Below, one piece after another: positions 8,072 through 16,451 of a DNA stretch of 16,456 nucleotides (positions within the stretch are counted from its first letter, which is position 1; the number at the start of each line of letters is the position of its first letter). The stretch is taken from positions 1 through 16,456 of the forward strand of contig DVOG01000150.1 of assembly GCA_018713755.1 (NCBI GenBank), read 5' to 3'. A model generated the notes under the pieces. It was not told where the DNA came from. It was given only the letters and a program-made list of their open reading frames with translations, and did no database searches. This DNA is from Candidatus Spyradosoma merdigallinarum. Lineage in GTDB: Bacteria > Verrucomicrobiota > Verrucomicrobiia > Opitutales > UBA953. A program made the translations under genes and the position numbers.

Positions 8072-8656
8072 ATGAAAACCCCGATGCTCCTCCTTGCCGC
8101 GCTTTTCTGCTGCGCGGCGAACGTTTCCGCCGCGGAAGAAAAGACCGCGCACGCCACGGTCTACGCGAATCCGCGCTTCGAGCTCAACATGCGAGAATCC
8201 TCGGCGCAGCTCGCCGTCGACAACGCCGTGAAGTCCGCCATGACGAAAAAAATCGGCGAAATCCGCAAGCGGAACGCCGGCTCCTCCCTGCAGTCGCGGA
8301 AGCTCACCGCGGAGCACGCGGAATACATCGTGAAGCGCTCCGGGAGAAAATCTCTTCTCCTGCGCATCGACGTCGAGTCCGCCGAAATCGTCTCCAACGA
8401 AGGCCAGCTCCCGAAAACGCAGAAAACCGTCAAATTCAACCTGAAATCGGCGGACCGGACGCCCGAGGAATCGTCGGTGCAAAGCGACGTCGCCCAGGAG
8501 TTCATCCAGCGGAACTCGCCCTATTTCGACTGCGAGGGCTCGCACGTCCACGGCGAAGGCCGGGGTTCGCGCCGATACTGCGTCGACGTCGTCGACACGA
8601 CGCGCAAAATCGTCAAAGTCGAAATGACGATTCGCCTCTCCGAATTCGACGACTGA
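8072..8656 (+). CDS. Small secreted protein of unknown function
   Basis: I do not recognise this 194-residue protein. It has a clear signal peptide (MKTPMLLLAALFCCAANVSA, cleavage likely at about 20-22); the two Cys at 13-14 do not fit a lipobox well. The mature part is charged and soluble. It has a possibly helical segment (about 45-90), a Lys/Thr-rich middle, and two cysteines (154 and 170) that could form a disulfide in the periplasm around a Gly/His-rich loop (GSHVHGEGRGS). It ends in an alternating strand-like segment (VKVEMTIRLSEF). No enzyme motif is visible. It diverges from argC and is followed after 53 bases by tRNA-Thr. The start at 8072 is the ATG directly before the signal peptide. 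The reading frame, signal peptide and codon use look like a real gene; the function is open. Confidence 0.75.
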   Translation: MKTPMLLLAALFCCAANVSAAEEKTAHATVYANPRFELNMRESSAQLAVDNAVKSAMTKKIGEIRKRNAGSSLQSRKLTAEHAEYIVKRSGRKSLLLRIDVESAEIVSNEGQLPKTQKTVKFNLKSADRTPEESSVQSDVAQEFIQRNSPYFDCEGSHVHGEGRGSRRYCVDVVDTTRKIVKVEMTIRLSEFDD

Positions 8657-8666
8657 AAAAAAAAGC

Positions 8667-8694
8667 TTGCGCGAAAACGGGAAAAGCGTATCGT
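8667..8694 (+). promoter_or_regulatory. Predicted promoter of tRNA-Thr
   Basis: TTGCGC (8667-8672), a 16-base spacer and TATCGT (8689-8694) follow an A-run just after the preceding stop codon. The -10 ends 15 bases before the tRNA 5' end, a sensible distance for a short leader. Confidence 0.4.
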
Positions 8695-8709
8695 AAGTGC
8701 TTCCTGTTC

Positions 8710-8785
8710 GCCACTTTAGCTCAGTTGGTAGAGCATCTCATTCGTAATGAGAGGGTCGTTGGTTCAAGTCCGACAAGTGGCTCCA
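8710..8785 (+). tRNA. tRNA-Thr, anticodon CGU
   Basis: A full cloverleaf can be folded. The acceptor stem is GCCACTT (8710-8716) paired with AAGTGGC (8775-8781). The D-stem is GCTC/GAGC around AGTTGGTA. The anticodon stem is TCTCA/TGAGA (8736-8740 and 8748-8752) with loop TTCGTAA, giving anticodon CGT, which reads ACG (Thr). The T-arm is GTTGG-TTCAAGT-CCGAC. The discriminator base is T (8782) and the 3' CCA (8783-8785) is encoded. No intron and no neighbouring tRNA are seen. Confidence 0.95.
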
Positions 8786-8800
8786 TCTTTTTTCTTCCTG

Positions 8801-8839
8801 AAGCGTCCGCGTTCCCGCGCGGGCGCTTTTCTTTTTTTT
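8801..8839 (+). terminator. Intrinsic terminator after tRNA-Thr
   Basis: An 11-bp stem (8801-8811 with 8818-8828, one G-U pair) has the loop TTCCCG and is followed by a T-rich tract (8829-8839, interrupted by one C). The 5' arm and loop contain the word GCGTTCCCGC (8809-8818). Another copy in the opposite orientation (8847-8856) follows and could form an alternative longer hairpin. Confidence 0.7.
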
Positions 8840-8883
8840 CGCGGACGCGGGAACGCCGCGAGTCCGATGCGGCGAACGCAGAA

Positions 8884-8923
8884 AAAAGCCGCGCTCCCGC
8901 CGATGCGCGGGAACGCGGCTTTT
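8884..8923 (-). terminator. Terminator of purH, probably bidirectional
   Basis: AAAAGCCGCG (8884-8893) pairs with CGCGGCTTTT (8914-8923). The stem extends inward through TCCCGC/GCGGGA with one mismatch and a six-base loop. On the minus strand it is followed by U6 and terminates purH. The plus strand also has a T-rich tail, so it can back up the tRNA terminator. The 3' arm is an exact copy of the GCGGGAACGC word. Confidence 0.7.
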
Positions 8924-8956
8924 CTTCTTTCTCTCCGCGGAGAAACGCGGGAACGC

Positions 8957-10501
<1,545 letters not shown>

Positions 10502-10510
10502 AGAGCGCGC

Positions 10511-10539
10511 ATTTAACACTCTTTCCCGCGGGAACGCAA
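10511..10539 (-). promoter_or_regulatory. Predicted purH promoter
   Basis: On the minus strand, TTGCGT (10534-10539), a 17-base spacer and TTAAAT (10511-10516) are present. The spacer begins inside the palindromic word (TTCCCGCGGGAA). The -35 starts 38 bases before the ATG, as in argC. The expected transcript start lies only about three bases before the ATG, so the mRNA would be almost leaderless. Confidence 0.5.
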
Positions 10540-10562
10540 GCGCGCCCGCGTTTTTCTTAAGC

Positions 10563-10591
10563 TTGCCGCGATTCGGTCAAACAACTTCAAT
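10563..10591 (+). promoter_or_regulatory. Predicted kup promoter
   Basis: TTGCCG (10563-10568), a 17-base spacer and TTCAAT (10586-10591) follow a T-rich stretch. Transcription would begin near 10598. That excludes the in-frame ATG at 10590 and supports the start at 10620. Confidence 0.35.
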
Positions 10592-10619
10592 GGAATGCCG
10601 AAAACAACAGAAATCCGAC

Positions 10620-12587
10620 ATGAAAGATCTCTCTCACGGGACCGCCGCGCGCGCCGTGAGCCGAACCGGGCTCGCGGGAATGCTCGTTTCGCTGGGCATC
10701 GTCTTCGGCGACATCGGCACGTCCCCGCTTTACGTGATGAAGGCGATTCTCGGCACGGGCGAAGCGCTTTCCGAAGCCTACGTCGTCGGCGCGCTTTCCT
10801 GCATCATTTGGACGCTCACGCTGCAGACGACGGTCAAATACGTCCTCGTCGCGCTGCGCGCGGACAACAACGGCGAAGGCGGCATCTTCGCGCTCTACGC
10901 GCTGCTGCGCCGGCACAAGAAGAAATGGGCTTCCGCGGCGGCGGTCGTCGGCGCGAGCACCTTGCTTGCGGACGGCGTGATCACGCCCGCCATCACCGTG
11001 ACGAGCGCAATCGAAGGGCTCGAGGGCGTCAGCCCGGGCCTGCCCGTCGTTCCCGCGGCGCTCGCCGTCATCGCCGCGGTTTTCTTCGTGCAGCGCTTCG
11101 GGACGGAATCCATCGGACGCTTTTTCGGCGCGTTCATGCTGCTGTGGTTCCTGATGCTCGGCGCGGTCGGCGCGGCGGGCATGCTCGAATGCCCGCAAGT
11201 GCTCAAGGCGTTCAATCCTTACTACGCCGTGCGGCTTTTGGCGGATTCGCCCGTCTGGTTTCTGATTCTCGGCGCCGTGTTTCTCTGCACGACGGGCGCC
11301 GAGGCGCTCTATTCCGACCTCGGGCACTGCGGCAGACGCAACATCGCGTTCAGCTGGACGTTCGTCAAGGCGACGCTCATCCTGAACTACCTCGGTCAGG
11401 GCGCGTGGGCGCTTTCCCGCCCGGAAGCGGCGGCGGCGGGAACGAACCCGTTCTACGCCGTCGTTCCGCAAAGCTTTCTGCCCGTCGCCGTCGTGATGGC
11501 GACGGGAGCGGCGATCGTGGCAAGCCAGGCGCTCATCAGCGGGTCATTTTCCATTTTGAGCGAAGCCATGAATCTGAGCTTTTGGCCGCGGATGCGCGTC
11601 AGGCATCCCACCGACGTGAAAGGGCAGCTTTTCATTCCCGCGGCCAACGCGGTCATGTTCGCCGCCGTCGCCGCCGCCGTGCTCATTTTCCGCGATTCCG
11701 CGCGCATGGAAGCCGCCTACGGGCTGGCGATCACGATCACGATGCTGTCGACCACCCTGTTGCTGGGGCTCTACCTGCGGACGCGCCGCGTGCCGCTCCC
11801 GCTGACGGCGCTCTTCGTCGGCGGCTATTGCGCGCTCGAAGGCGTTTTTCTCGCCGCGAATCTCTCCAAATTCGCGGAAGGCGGCTGGTTCACGCTGCTC
11901 ATCGGCGGCGCGATCGGCTCCGTCATGTTCGTGTGGATTTCCGCGCTGCGCATCCGCCGGAAATATCTGCGCTTCAAGCAACTCAGCGACTACTACGGCG
12001 TCATTTCCGACATCAAGGCGGACGAAACGATTCCGAAATACGCCTCGAACCTCGTCTACGTCAGCCGTTCCCGCGGCGAAGGCGCCGTCGAGGACAAGCT
12101 CCTTTATTCCATCATCAACAAGCAGCCCAAGCGCGCCGACCATTACTGGCTGATCCATTTGGAATACGACGACGCTCCCGATACGCTCGAATACGCCTTC
12201 AAGTCCCTGATCGACAAAACGCTTTTCAGCGTGAACCTGCGCATCGGGTTCCGCATCGAGCCGCGCGTCAGCCTTTACCTGCGGCAAATCGTGGAAGACC
12301 TCGTCGCCTCCGGCGAACTGGACCTGACCAGCGCGTATCCCTCGCTGCGCAAAAACGGCATTCCGGGGGATTTCCGCTTCATCCTGATCCACCGCGTCTA
12401 TTACCCGGAAGATTCTTCCGACCGCCGGCAAAACCTGCTGATGAACCTCTACGGCATCATCCGAAAAATCGGCATCGACGAACCGAACGCGCTCGGGCTG
12501 GACACCTCGCTCGTCGTCGTGGAACGCGTCCCGCTCATCATCGGCGCCCGCGCGAAAAACATGCGCCGCATCGCCCGCGTCGGCTGA
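10620..12587 (+). CDS. kup: KUP-type low-affinity potassium uptake protein
   Basis: This 655-residue inner-membrane K+ transporter (probably K+/H+ symport) belongs to the KUP/HAK family. It has the signature GIVFGDIGTSPLY (26-38), NNGEGG (83-88), GVITPAI near 119-125, TGAEALYSDLGHCG (225-238), ASQALISGSFS (301-311) and KFAEGGW (417-423). About twelve hydrophobic helices extend to about residue 445, followed by a roughly 210-residue soluble C-terminal domain, as expected for the family (E. coli Kup is 622 aa). The start MKDLSHGTAARAVSRTG at 10620 is preferred. An upstream in-frame ATG at 10590 overlaps the predicted -10, and the longer open frame to 10467 runs into purH. No Shine-Dalgarno sequence is visible. 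The gene ends before a strong bidirectional terminator. Confidence 0.95.
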   Translation: MKDLSHGTAARAVSRTGLAGMLVSLGIVFGDIGTSPLYVMKAILGTGEALSEAYVVGALSCIIWTLTLQTTVKYVLVALRADNNGEGGIFALYALLRRHKKKWASAAAVVGASTLLADGVITPAITVTSAIEGLEGVSPGLPVVPAALAVIAAVFFVQRFGTESIGRFFGAFMLLWFLMLGAVGAAGMLECPQVLKAFNPYYAVRLLADSPVWFLILGAVFLCTTGAEALYSDLGHCGRRNIAFSWTFVKATLILNYLGQGAWALSRPEAAAAGTNPFYAVVPQSFLPVAVVMATGAAIVASQALISGSFSILSEAMNLSFWPRMRVRHPTDVKGQLFIPAANAVMFAAVAAAVLIFRDSARMEAAYGLAITITMLSTTLLLGLYLRTRRVPLPLTALFVGGYCALEGVFLAANLSKFAEGGWFTLLIGGAIGSVMFVWISALRIRRKYLRFKQLSDYYGVISDIKADETIPKYASNLVYVSRSRGEGAVEDKLLYSIINKQPKRADHYWLIHLEYDDAPDTLEYAFKSLIDKTLFSVNLRIGFRIEPRVSLYLRQIVEDLVASGELDLTSAYPSLRKNGIPGDFRFILIHRVYYPEDSSDRRQNLLMNLYGIIRKIGIDEPNALGLDTSLVVVERVPLIIGARAKNMRRIARVG

Positions 12588-12608
12588 AAAAATCCCCCCC
12601 CCGCAAAG

Positions 12609-12636
12609 AAAAAAAATCTCCCGCGTGAACGCGGGA
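12609..12636 (-). terminator. Second terminator for the PEP-CTERM gene
   Basis: On the minus strand, the stem TCCCGCG/CGCGGGA (12619-12636) has a four-base loop and is followed by GA and a run of eight U (the A-run at 12609-12616). It lies beyond the bidirectional hairpin and would catch read-through toward kup. Confidence 0.55.
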
Positions 12637-12645
12637 ACGAAGCGC

Positions 12646-12682
12646 AAAAAAAAAAGGCGTTCCCGCGGGAACGCCTTTTTTT
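12646..12682. terminator. Perfect bidirectional terminator between kup and the PEP-CTERM gene
   Basis: The 20-base perfect palindrome GGCGTTCCCGCGGGAACGCC (12656-12675) is flanked by ten A on the left and seven T on the right, so it works for both converging genes. It consists of two head-to-head, overlapping copies of the GCGTTCCCGC / GCGGGAACGC word. Confidence 0.85.
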
Positions 12683-12706
12683 CAAGAAGCGCGTCTGCGC
12701 TTCGGC

Positions 12707-13585
12707 TCATTTGCGGCGGCGGCGCGAAGCCACGAGCGCGAGCGCGCCCAGGCCCGCGAGCAGACCGAACGCAGACGGTTCCGGAATCGCCGAAACGTAG
12801 TTCAGCACGATGTTCGTGCCGTCCGTGCTGAGGAAGTATTTGCCGGCGTCTTCGGCCGTCAACGCATCCGCGTCGAGCGAATCGTCATACGTGCTCAGTC
12901 CGGCAAATTCCGCCGTGATCGAGTCGTTGAAAAGCTCCGTGATATCCGCCGCCGTGTCGCCGTTGATTTTCGACTTGCCGTCGAACAGCGTGCGCTGGCG
13001 GAGAACATACGTGCTGCCGGATCCGAGGTCGACCGTTCCCGTGAACTTGATTTCGTTCCCGTCCGTGTAAAGACGGCTGCCCGTCGTCAGCGTTCCCGCA
13101 GAACCGAGCGCGAAAGTATGAAGCTCGCCCTTGGCGGCGGCGTCGAATTTGATGTCCCAGCCGATCGTCAGCGCCCCGTCGATGTTGTAGGTGCCGTCCT
13201 TGAGCTGGAGCGAAGAACTGTTGATCGTGAGAGACGACCCCGCCGCGACCGTGATGTTGCCGGTCCAAGTGCGATCATTCACACCGTAAATCGTCACGTT
13301 CGTGTTGTTGGAAACGGTCCACGAGCCGCCGTCGGACGTGTACATGCCCTGCCAGCGATCGTCGCTGCTGCCGATGGTGACGCTCCCGCCGCAATCGAAC
13401 GTGTAGGCGAGAGGGTTGCTCGTGCTGTTCCAAGTCAACGTCTGGTTGTCCCAGTTCGAGGCCGCCGAGGCCTGTGCCACGGTGTAGTCTCCGGCAGCGC
13501 CGGTCCAGGTCGCCGTCTGTACAGCCGCGCCGGAGAGCGCGGTGCCTGCGGCGAGAAGCGCCGCGATCGTGATATGTTTTTTCAT
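12707..13585 (-). CDS. PEP-CTERM sorting domain protein with autotransporter-like passenger sequence
   Basis: This 292-residue exported protein has a signal peptide (MKKHITIAALLAAGTALSGA) and a C-terminal PEP-CTERM sorting tail (266-292). The tail is IPEPS, a hydrophobic helix (FGLLAGLGALALVA) and a basic end (SRRRRK). PEP-CTERM proteins are recognised and processed by an exosortase and are usually linked to an extracellular matrix or surface polysaccharide; no exosortase gene is in this window. The passenger is rich in Thr, Ser, Gly and Asn. It has WTGAAGDY...SNWDNQTLTW and a series of strand-like segments (GNITVAAGSSLTINSSSLQL), similar to the beta-strand repeats of autotransporter passengers. 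No catalytic motif is seen, so a structural or adhesive role is likely. Two terminators follow it. A possible -10 TATTAT lies at 13605-13610 on the minus strand, only about 20 bases from the ATG. Confidence 0.9.
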   Translation of the reverse strand: MKKHITIAALLAAGTALSGAAVQTATWTGAAGDYTVAQASAASNWDNQTLTWNSTSNPLAYTFDCGGSVTIGSSDDRWQGMYTSDGGSWTVSNNTNVTIYGVNDRTWTGNITVAAGSSLTINSSSLQLKDGTYNIDGALTIGWDIKFDAAAKGELHTFALGSAGTLTTGSRLYTDGNEIKFTGTVDLGSGSTYVLRQRTLFDGKSKINGDTAADITELFNDSITAEFAGLSTYDDSLDADALTAEDAGKYFLSTDGTNIVLNYVSAIPEPSAFGLLAGLGALALVASRRRRK

Positions 13586-13742
13586 GATGATATGTCAGTT
13601 GCGGATAATAACGTTTTTGGGTTGTTTTTCGGAAACGAAACGGCGCGGGAACGCTGTCTCATTTCTTGAAACAAGATTCTGACAAAAAAAAAAGTGCGGA
13701 ATCAAGCGTTTTTTCTTTGGGTTTTCTCGTTCCCGAAGAACC

Positions 13743-13902
13743 TGTCCCCGCAAACATGGAAGAAGCGATTTGCAATCGCTTCCGCAGAAACGCAGGAACG
13801 CAAAAAGACGAAAGAGCGAACGAATACTCTGCCCGCAAAGCCGCCTCCGCCGGACTCCCAGACTCAAACGAAAGCGATTGGAAATCGCTTTCCCCGGGGA
13901 CA
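13743..13902. repeat. REPIN- or MITE-like element: two related hairpins in inverted orientation with matching ends
   Basis: The ends are TGTCCCCG (13743-13750) and its exact complement CGGGGACA (13895-13902). Just inside each end is a hairpin with the same core. The left one is GAAGCGATT-TGC-AATCGCTTC (13762-13782); the right one is GAAAGCGATT, GGA, AATCGCTTTC (13870-13892). Read inward from both ends, the two halves align over about 36 bases, apart from an extra segment of about eight bases in the left copy. A doublet of inverted palindromic units about 160 bases long resembles REPINs (moved by RAYT transposases) or a small MITE. No transposase is nearby. Confidence 0.55.
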
Positions 13903-13913
13903 TGAAAAACTTA

Positions 13914-13942
13914 TTGACTTGAAAATGAATCTCATTTTTAAT
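13914..13942 (+). promoter_or_regulatory. Promoter with an embedded Fur-box-like operator
   Basis: TTGACT (13914-13919), a 17-base spacer and TTTAAT (13937-13942) form the most consensus-like promoter in the window. The 19-base operator GAAAATGAATCTCATTTTT (13921-13939) fills the spacer. It has a perfect 7-3-7 inverted repeat (AAAATGA, ATC, TCATTTT) and matches 13 of 19 positions of the classical Fur box. This suggests repression by Fur when iron is plentiful, acting on the small gene and the receptor downstream. Confidence 0.7.
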
Positions 13943-13956
13943 TTCCGACAATCCGC

Positions 13957-14097
13957 ATGAGAACACAACCGCAGGACGTCATCGAAAAGATCAAGGAACA
14001 GCTTGGAACGCTGAAATTCGGCGAGCTGACCGTGGTCGTCCACGACGGGAAGGTCGTGCAGATCGAAGTGAAGGAAAAAATTCGCTTCTCCAAATAA
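13957..14097 (+). CDS. YezD / DUF2292 family small protein
   Basis: This 46-residue protein (MRTQPQDVIEKIKEQLGTLK...) has a helix followed by a strand pair with the family pattern FGELTVVVHDGKVVQIEVKEK (residues about 21-41). That matches the small YezD/DUF2292 proteins, whose biochemical role is unknown as far as I know. No signal peptide or membrane segment is present, so it should be cytoplasmic. Its ATG lies only about 15 bases after the -10 of the Fur-like promoter, giving a very short leader and no Shine-Dalgarno sequence. The TonB-dependent receptor begins 108 bases downstream with no terminator between, so the two are probably co-transcribed and iron-responsive. A role in iron or sulfur metabolism is inference from context only. 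Other frames in this region have no recognisable products. Confidence 0.75.
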   Translation: MRTQPQDVIEKIKEQLGTLKFGELTVVVHDGKVVQIEVKEKIRFSK

Positions 14098-14205
14098 ACG
14101 ACAAACCAAGAGACAAACGCCACCGGAAACACACGGAGCACCACACAACGATATTTTCTCGCCCGCGACCGGACAGACCGGAGTGCGCGACACGACGAGA
14201 AATCA

Positions 14206-16419
14206 ATGAAAATCAGACAGTCCTTCTTAATCTTCGCGGGCGCAGCCCTGCTGCCCTGCACGGCGCTTTTCGCGCAGGAAAACGAAGCCGCGGGAACGCC
14301 TGCGGCAGAAACCGAGGAACGGGAACGTCCCCTTCCGGCGCCCGCCGCCGAAAGCGGCGACGCGGCGGGGAAACCTGAAGTGCAAACCGGGCGCGCAGTG
14401 CGCGTCACCGCCGCCAGGCACGAAATGGAACTCCTGGAAGTGCCCATGAGCGTTTCCGTCGTTGACGGCTCGTCCGTCACGAAAAGCTCCGCCGCCACGG
14501 TGGGCGACCTGCTGCAGGACGTTCCCGGCATGCAGGTGAGCTCGACCGGGCACGCGTTCAAGCAGCTCAGCATTCGCGGCGAAGACAACGGCCGCTGCCT
14601 GCTCCTCGTGGACGGGCAAAAAATCACGGAGAACTCCGGCATGAACGGCGCGCCGCTGCTGATTTCGGTCCAGGACATCGAGCGCGTCGAAGTGGTCAAG
14701 GGCCCGGCCTCGGTGCTCTACGGGTCGGAGGCGATCGGGGGCGTCGTCAACGTCATCACGAAAAAGGGCCCGAAGGAAGACGGAGCGCACGGAAGCGTCG
14801 GCGTCCGCGGCGACACGGGAACGCACGGGATCGACCAATACTACTCGCTGTCCGGGCGCTTCGGCGACTTTTCCGCCCGAGTCTCCTATTCCGACGAAGA
14901 CCACGGGAACATCGAGGCGCCGGGCGGCGCGATCGACGACACGGACTACCGCATCCAGAACACGAGCGCGTGGCTCGCCTACGATCTTTCCGAGAACGCG
15001 ACCGTCGGGCTGAAATACGAAATGTTCCGCGGACGCACGAGCGTCCACACCGGCTATGACCGCATGGACTTCTCGCTGCCGATGTGGGACCGCGACAAGG
15101 TCGGGGCCTACGTCACGGTGAAAGACATCACGAAAAACTTCGTCAAGCTGGACTTCAACGCGTTTTACCAGCGCACGGAAAAGCGGTTCATCCAAAACAC
15201 GATGATGCCGCCGACGGCCTCGCCCATGACGCTCGCCGAATTCAACACGGACCGCCTGAACAAGCAGAACTCCTACGGCGCGGAAATCCAGGCGGACTTC
15301 ACGTTCGCCGACAGCCATTACTTCATCATCGGCGCCCAAGTCGATTATTCCGACCTCAACGCCGAGGGCACGAGCTACGAATACGTTTCGCCGATGTGGT
15401 CCATGGCGACGGGACAGACACCGGGAAGGCGCACGCGCTACACGGACTACGACGCGGACCAGATAACGCTCTCCGCCTTCGCGCAGGACGAGTGGAACTT
15501 CGCCGACGGATGGGATCTCGTGCTCGGCGCGCGCGGAACCTTCGTCCACACCTCGCTCGACAGCGGCTCCAATCCCGTCTATAACCACGCGAGCGGAACG
15601 ACGTCCTACGAGCCCTACGGCAGCGAAAGCGACGAAGACGCTCACGCCACTTTCTCGATCTCGCTCGTGAACACGCAAATCGAAAATACGGCGCTCCGCG
15701 CGACGGTCTCGCAGGGCTACCGCGTCGCGACGCTCAACGAACTCTATATCGGGAACGCGATGATGGGCGCCGTCACCGAAGCGAATCCGAGCCTCGACCC
15801 CGAAACAAGCACCAATTACGAGCTCGGCGCGCGCTATGACGACGGCAAGCTGATCCTCGACGCCACCGTCTTCTACACCGATGCGGACGACTACATCACC
15901 ACTGAAACGCTGGGCGCCTACCATTACCGTTTCGTGAACTACGACTCTTCCCGCGCGTTCGGCGCGGAACTGGCGGCCTATTACAACTTCGAGATCGGCA
16001 AAGACGCCGTGATCACGCCCTACGCCGTCGCGACATGGCTGCGGAGGCGCAACGCGTCCGGCTCCTTCTCGACCTACGACACGGGCAGTCCGGAACTCTT
16101 CGGGAAAGCCGGAGTCCGCGCCTCCCTCGTCGACGACAACAGGAACTGGTGGATGGATCTCAACGTCCGCGCCAATTCCCAGTCCGACTCCACGAGCGAG
16201 GAAAACGGCGTGCGCTCGACGACCTCCGTCGCGGGCTGGGCGACCTACAACGCCGCTTTCGGCGTGGACATCACGCCGGCGCGTCCCAACCCGTATTTCG
16301 GCAAGCTGACGCTCGCCTTCGGCATCGACAACATCACCGACGTCGAATACGAACTGGCGAAAATCGGATTTTACCAGCCCGGGCGCAGCTACTGGCTGTC
16401 GCTGCAATACGATTTCTGA
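14206..16419 (+). CDS. TonB-dependent outer-membrane receptor, probably for an iron compound
   Basis: This 737-residue receptor imports a ligand across the outer membrane using TonB-ExbBD energy. It has a signal peptide (MKIRQSFLIFAGAALLPCTA...LFA, cleavage near 23-24) and a Pro/Glu/Ala-rich spacer. A TonB-box-like RAVRVTAAR (63-71) leads into the plug domain (about 75-190: VGDLLQDVPGMQ, SIRGEDNGRCLLLVDGQ, IERVEVVKGPASVLYGSEAIGGVVNVITK). The beta-barrel (about 200-737) ends in YDF, the aromatic end recognised by the BAM machinery. QGYRVATLNELY and NPSLDPETSTNYELGAR correspond to the FRAP and NPNL regions of CirA/HmuR-type receptors. However, no His is seen between them, so heme binding is not supported, and siderophore or another ligand is equally possible. 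The Fur-like promoter upstream of yezD supports iron uptake. Confidence 0.93.
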   Translation: MKIRQSFLIFAGAALLPCTALFAQENEAAGTPAAETEERERPLPAPAAESGDAAGKPEVQTGRAVRVTAARHEMELLEVPMSVSVVDGSSVTKSSAATVGDLLQDVPGMQVSSTGHAFKQLSIRGEDNGRCLLLVDGQKITENSGMNGAPLLISVQDIERVEVVKGPASVLYGSEAIGGVVNVITKKGPKEDGAHGSVGVRGDTGTHGIDQYYSLSGRFGDFSARVSYSDEDHGNIEAPGGAIDDTDYRIQNTSAWLAYDLSENATVGLKYEMFRGRTSVHTGYDRMDFSLPMWDRDKVGAYVTVKDITKNFVKLDFNAFYQRTEKRFIQNTMMPPTASPMTLAEFNTDRLNKQNSYGAEIQADFTFADSHYFIIGAQVDYSDLNAEGTSYEYVSPMWSMATGQTPGRRTRYTDYDADQITLSAFAQDEWNFADGWDLVLGARGTFVHTSLDSGSNPVYNHASGTTSYEPYGSESDEDAHATFSISLVNTQIENTALRATVSQGYRVATLNELYIGNAMMGAVTEANPSLDPETSTNYELGARYDDGKLILDATVFYTDADDYITTETLGAYHYRFVNYDSSRAFGAELAAYYNFEIGKDAVITPYAVATWLRRRNASGSFSTYDTGSPELFGKAGVRASLVDDNRNWWMDLNVRANSQSDSTSEENGVRSTTSVAGWATYNAAFGVDITPARPNPYFGKLTLAFGIDNITDVEYELAKIGFYQPGRSYWLSLQYDF

Positions 16420-16451
16420 AAAAAAAAAACAGCGGCGGCGGGAACGCGCCG
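16419..16451. terminator. Possible terminator at the right edge (incomplete view)
   Basis: A run of eleven A (16419-16429) right after the receptor stop codon is followed by a 5-bp stem CGGCG/CGCCG (16436-16451) containing the GCGGGAACGC word. On the minus strand this hairpin followed by U11 would terminate a converging gene to the right. For the plus strand no T-run is visible before the window ends. Confidence 0.35.

Larger units (their letters stand above)
13586..13956. other. 371-base intergenic region between the PEP-CTERM gene and yezD
   Basis: From left to right it holds a possible PEP-CTERM promoter (minus strand, TATTAT at 13605-13610), one GCGGGAACGC word (13645-13654), and A/T-rich DNA including an A10 run near 13684-13693. 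Next come the inverted-hairpin element (13743-13902) and the Fur-like promoter (13914-13942). Short open frames crossing it match nothing I recognise, and I do not call a gene here. Confidence 0.7.

Noticed and set aside
13666..13960. Two short plus-strand open frames (79 and 88 residues) in the intergenic region
   Set aside because: They run through the inverted hairpins and into the Fur-like promoter and have no recognisable protein features.
14227..16407. A 726-residue open frame on the minus strand opposite the TonB-dependent receptor
   Set aside because: The plus-strand frame encodes plug and barrel motifs with a signal peptide and C-terminal Phe. The minus frame has none of these.
14206..16419. 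Specific assignment of the receptor to heme or hemoglobin uptake
   Set aside because: The regions matching FRAP and NPNL are YRVA and NPSL, and no His lies between them. The ligand cannot be assigned.
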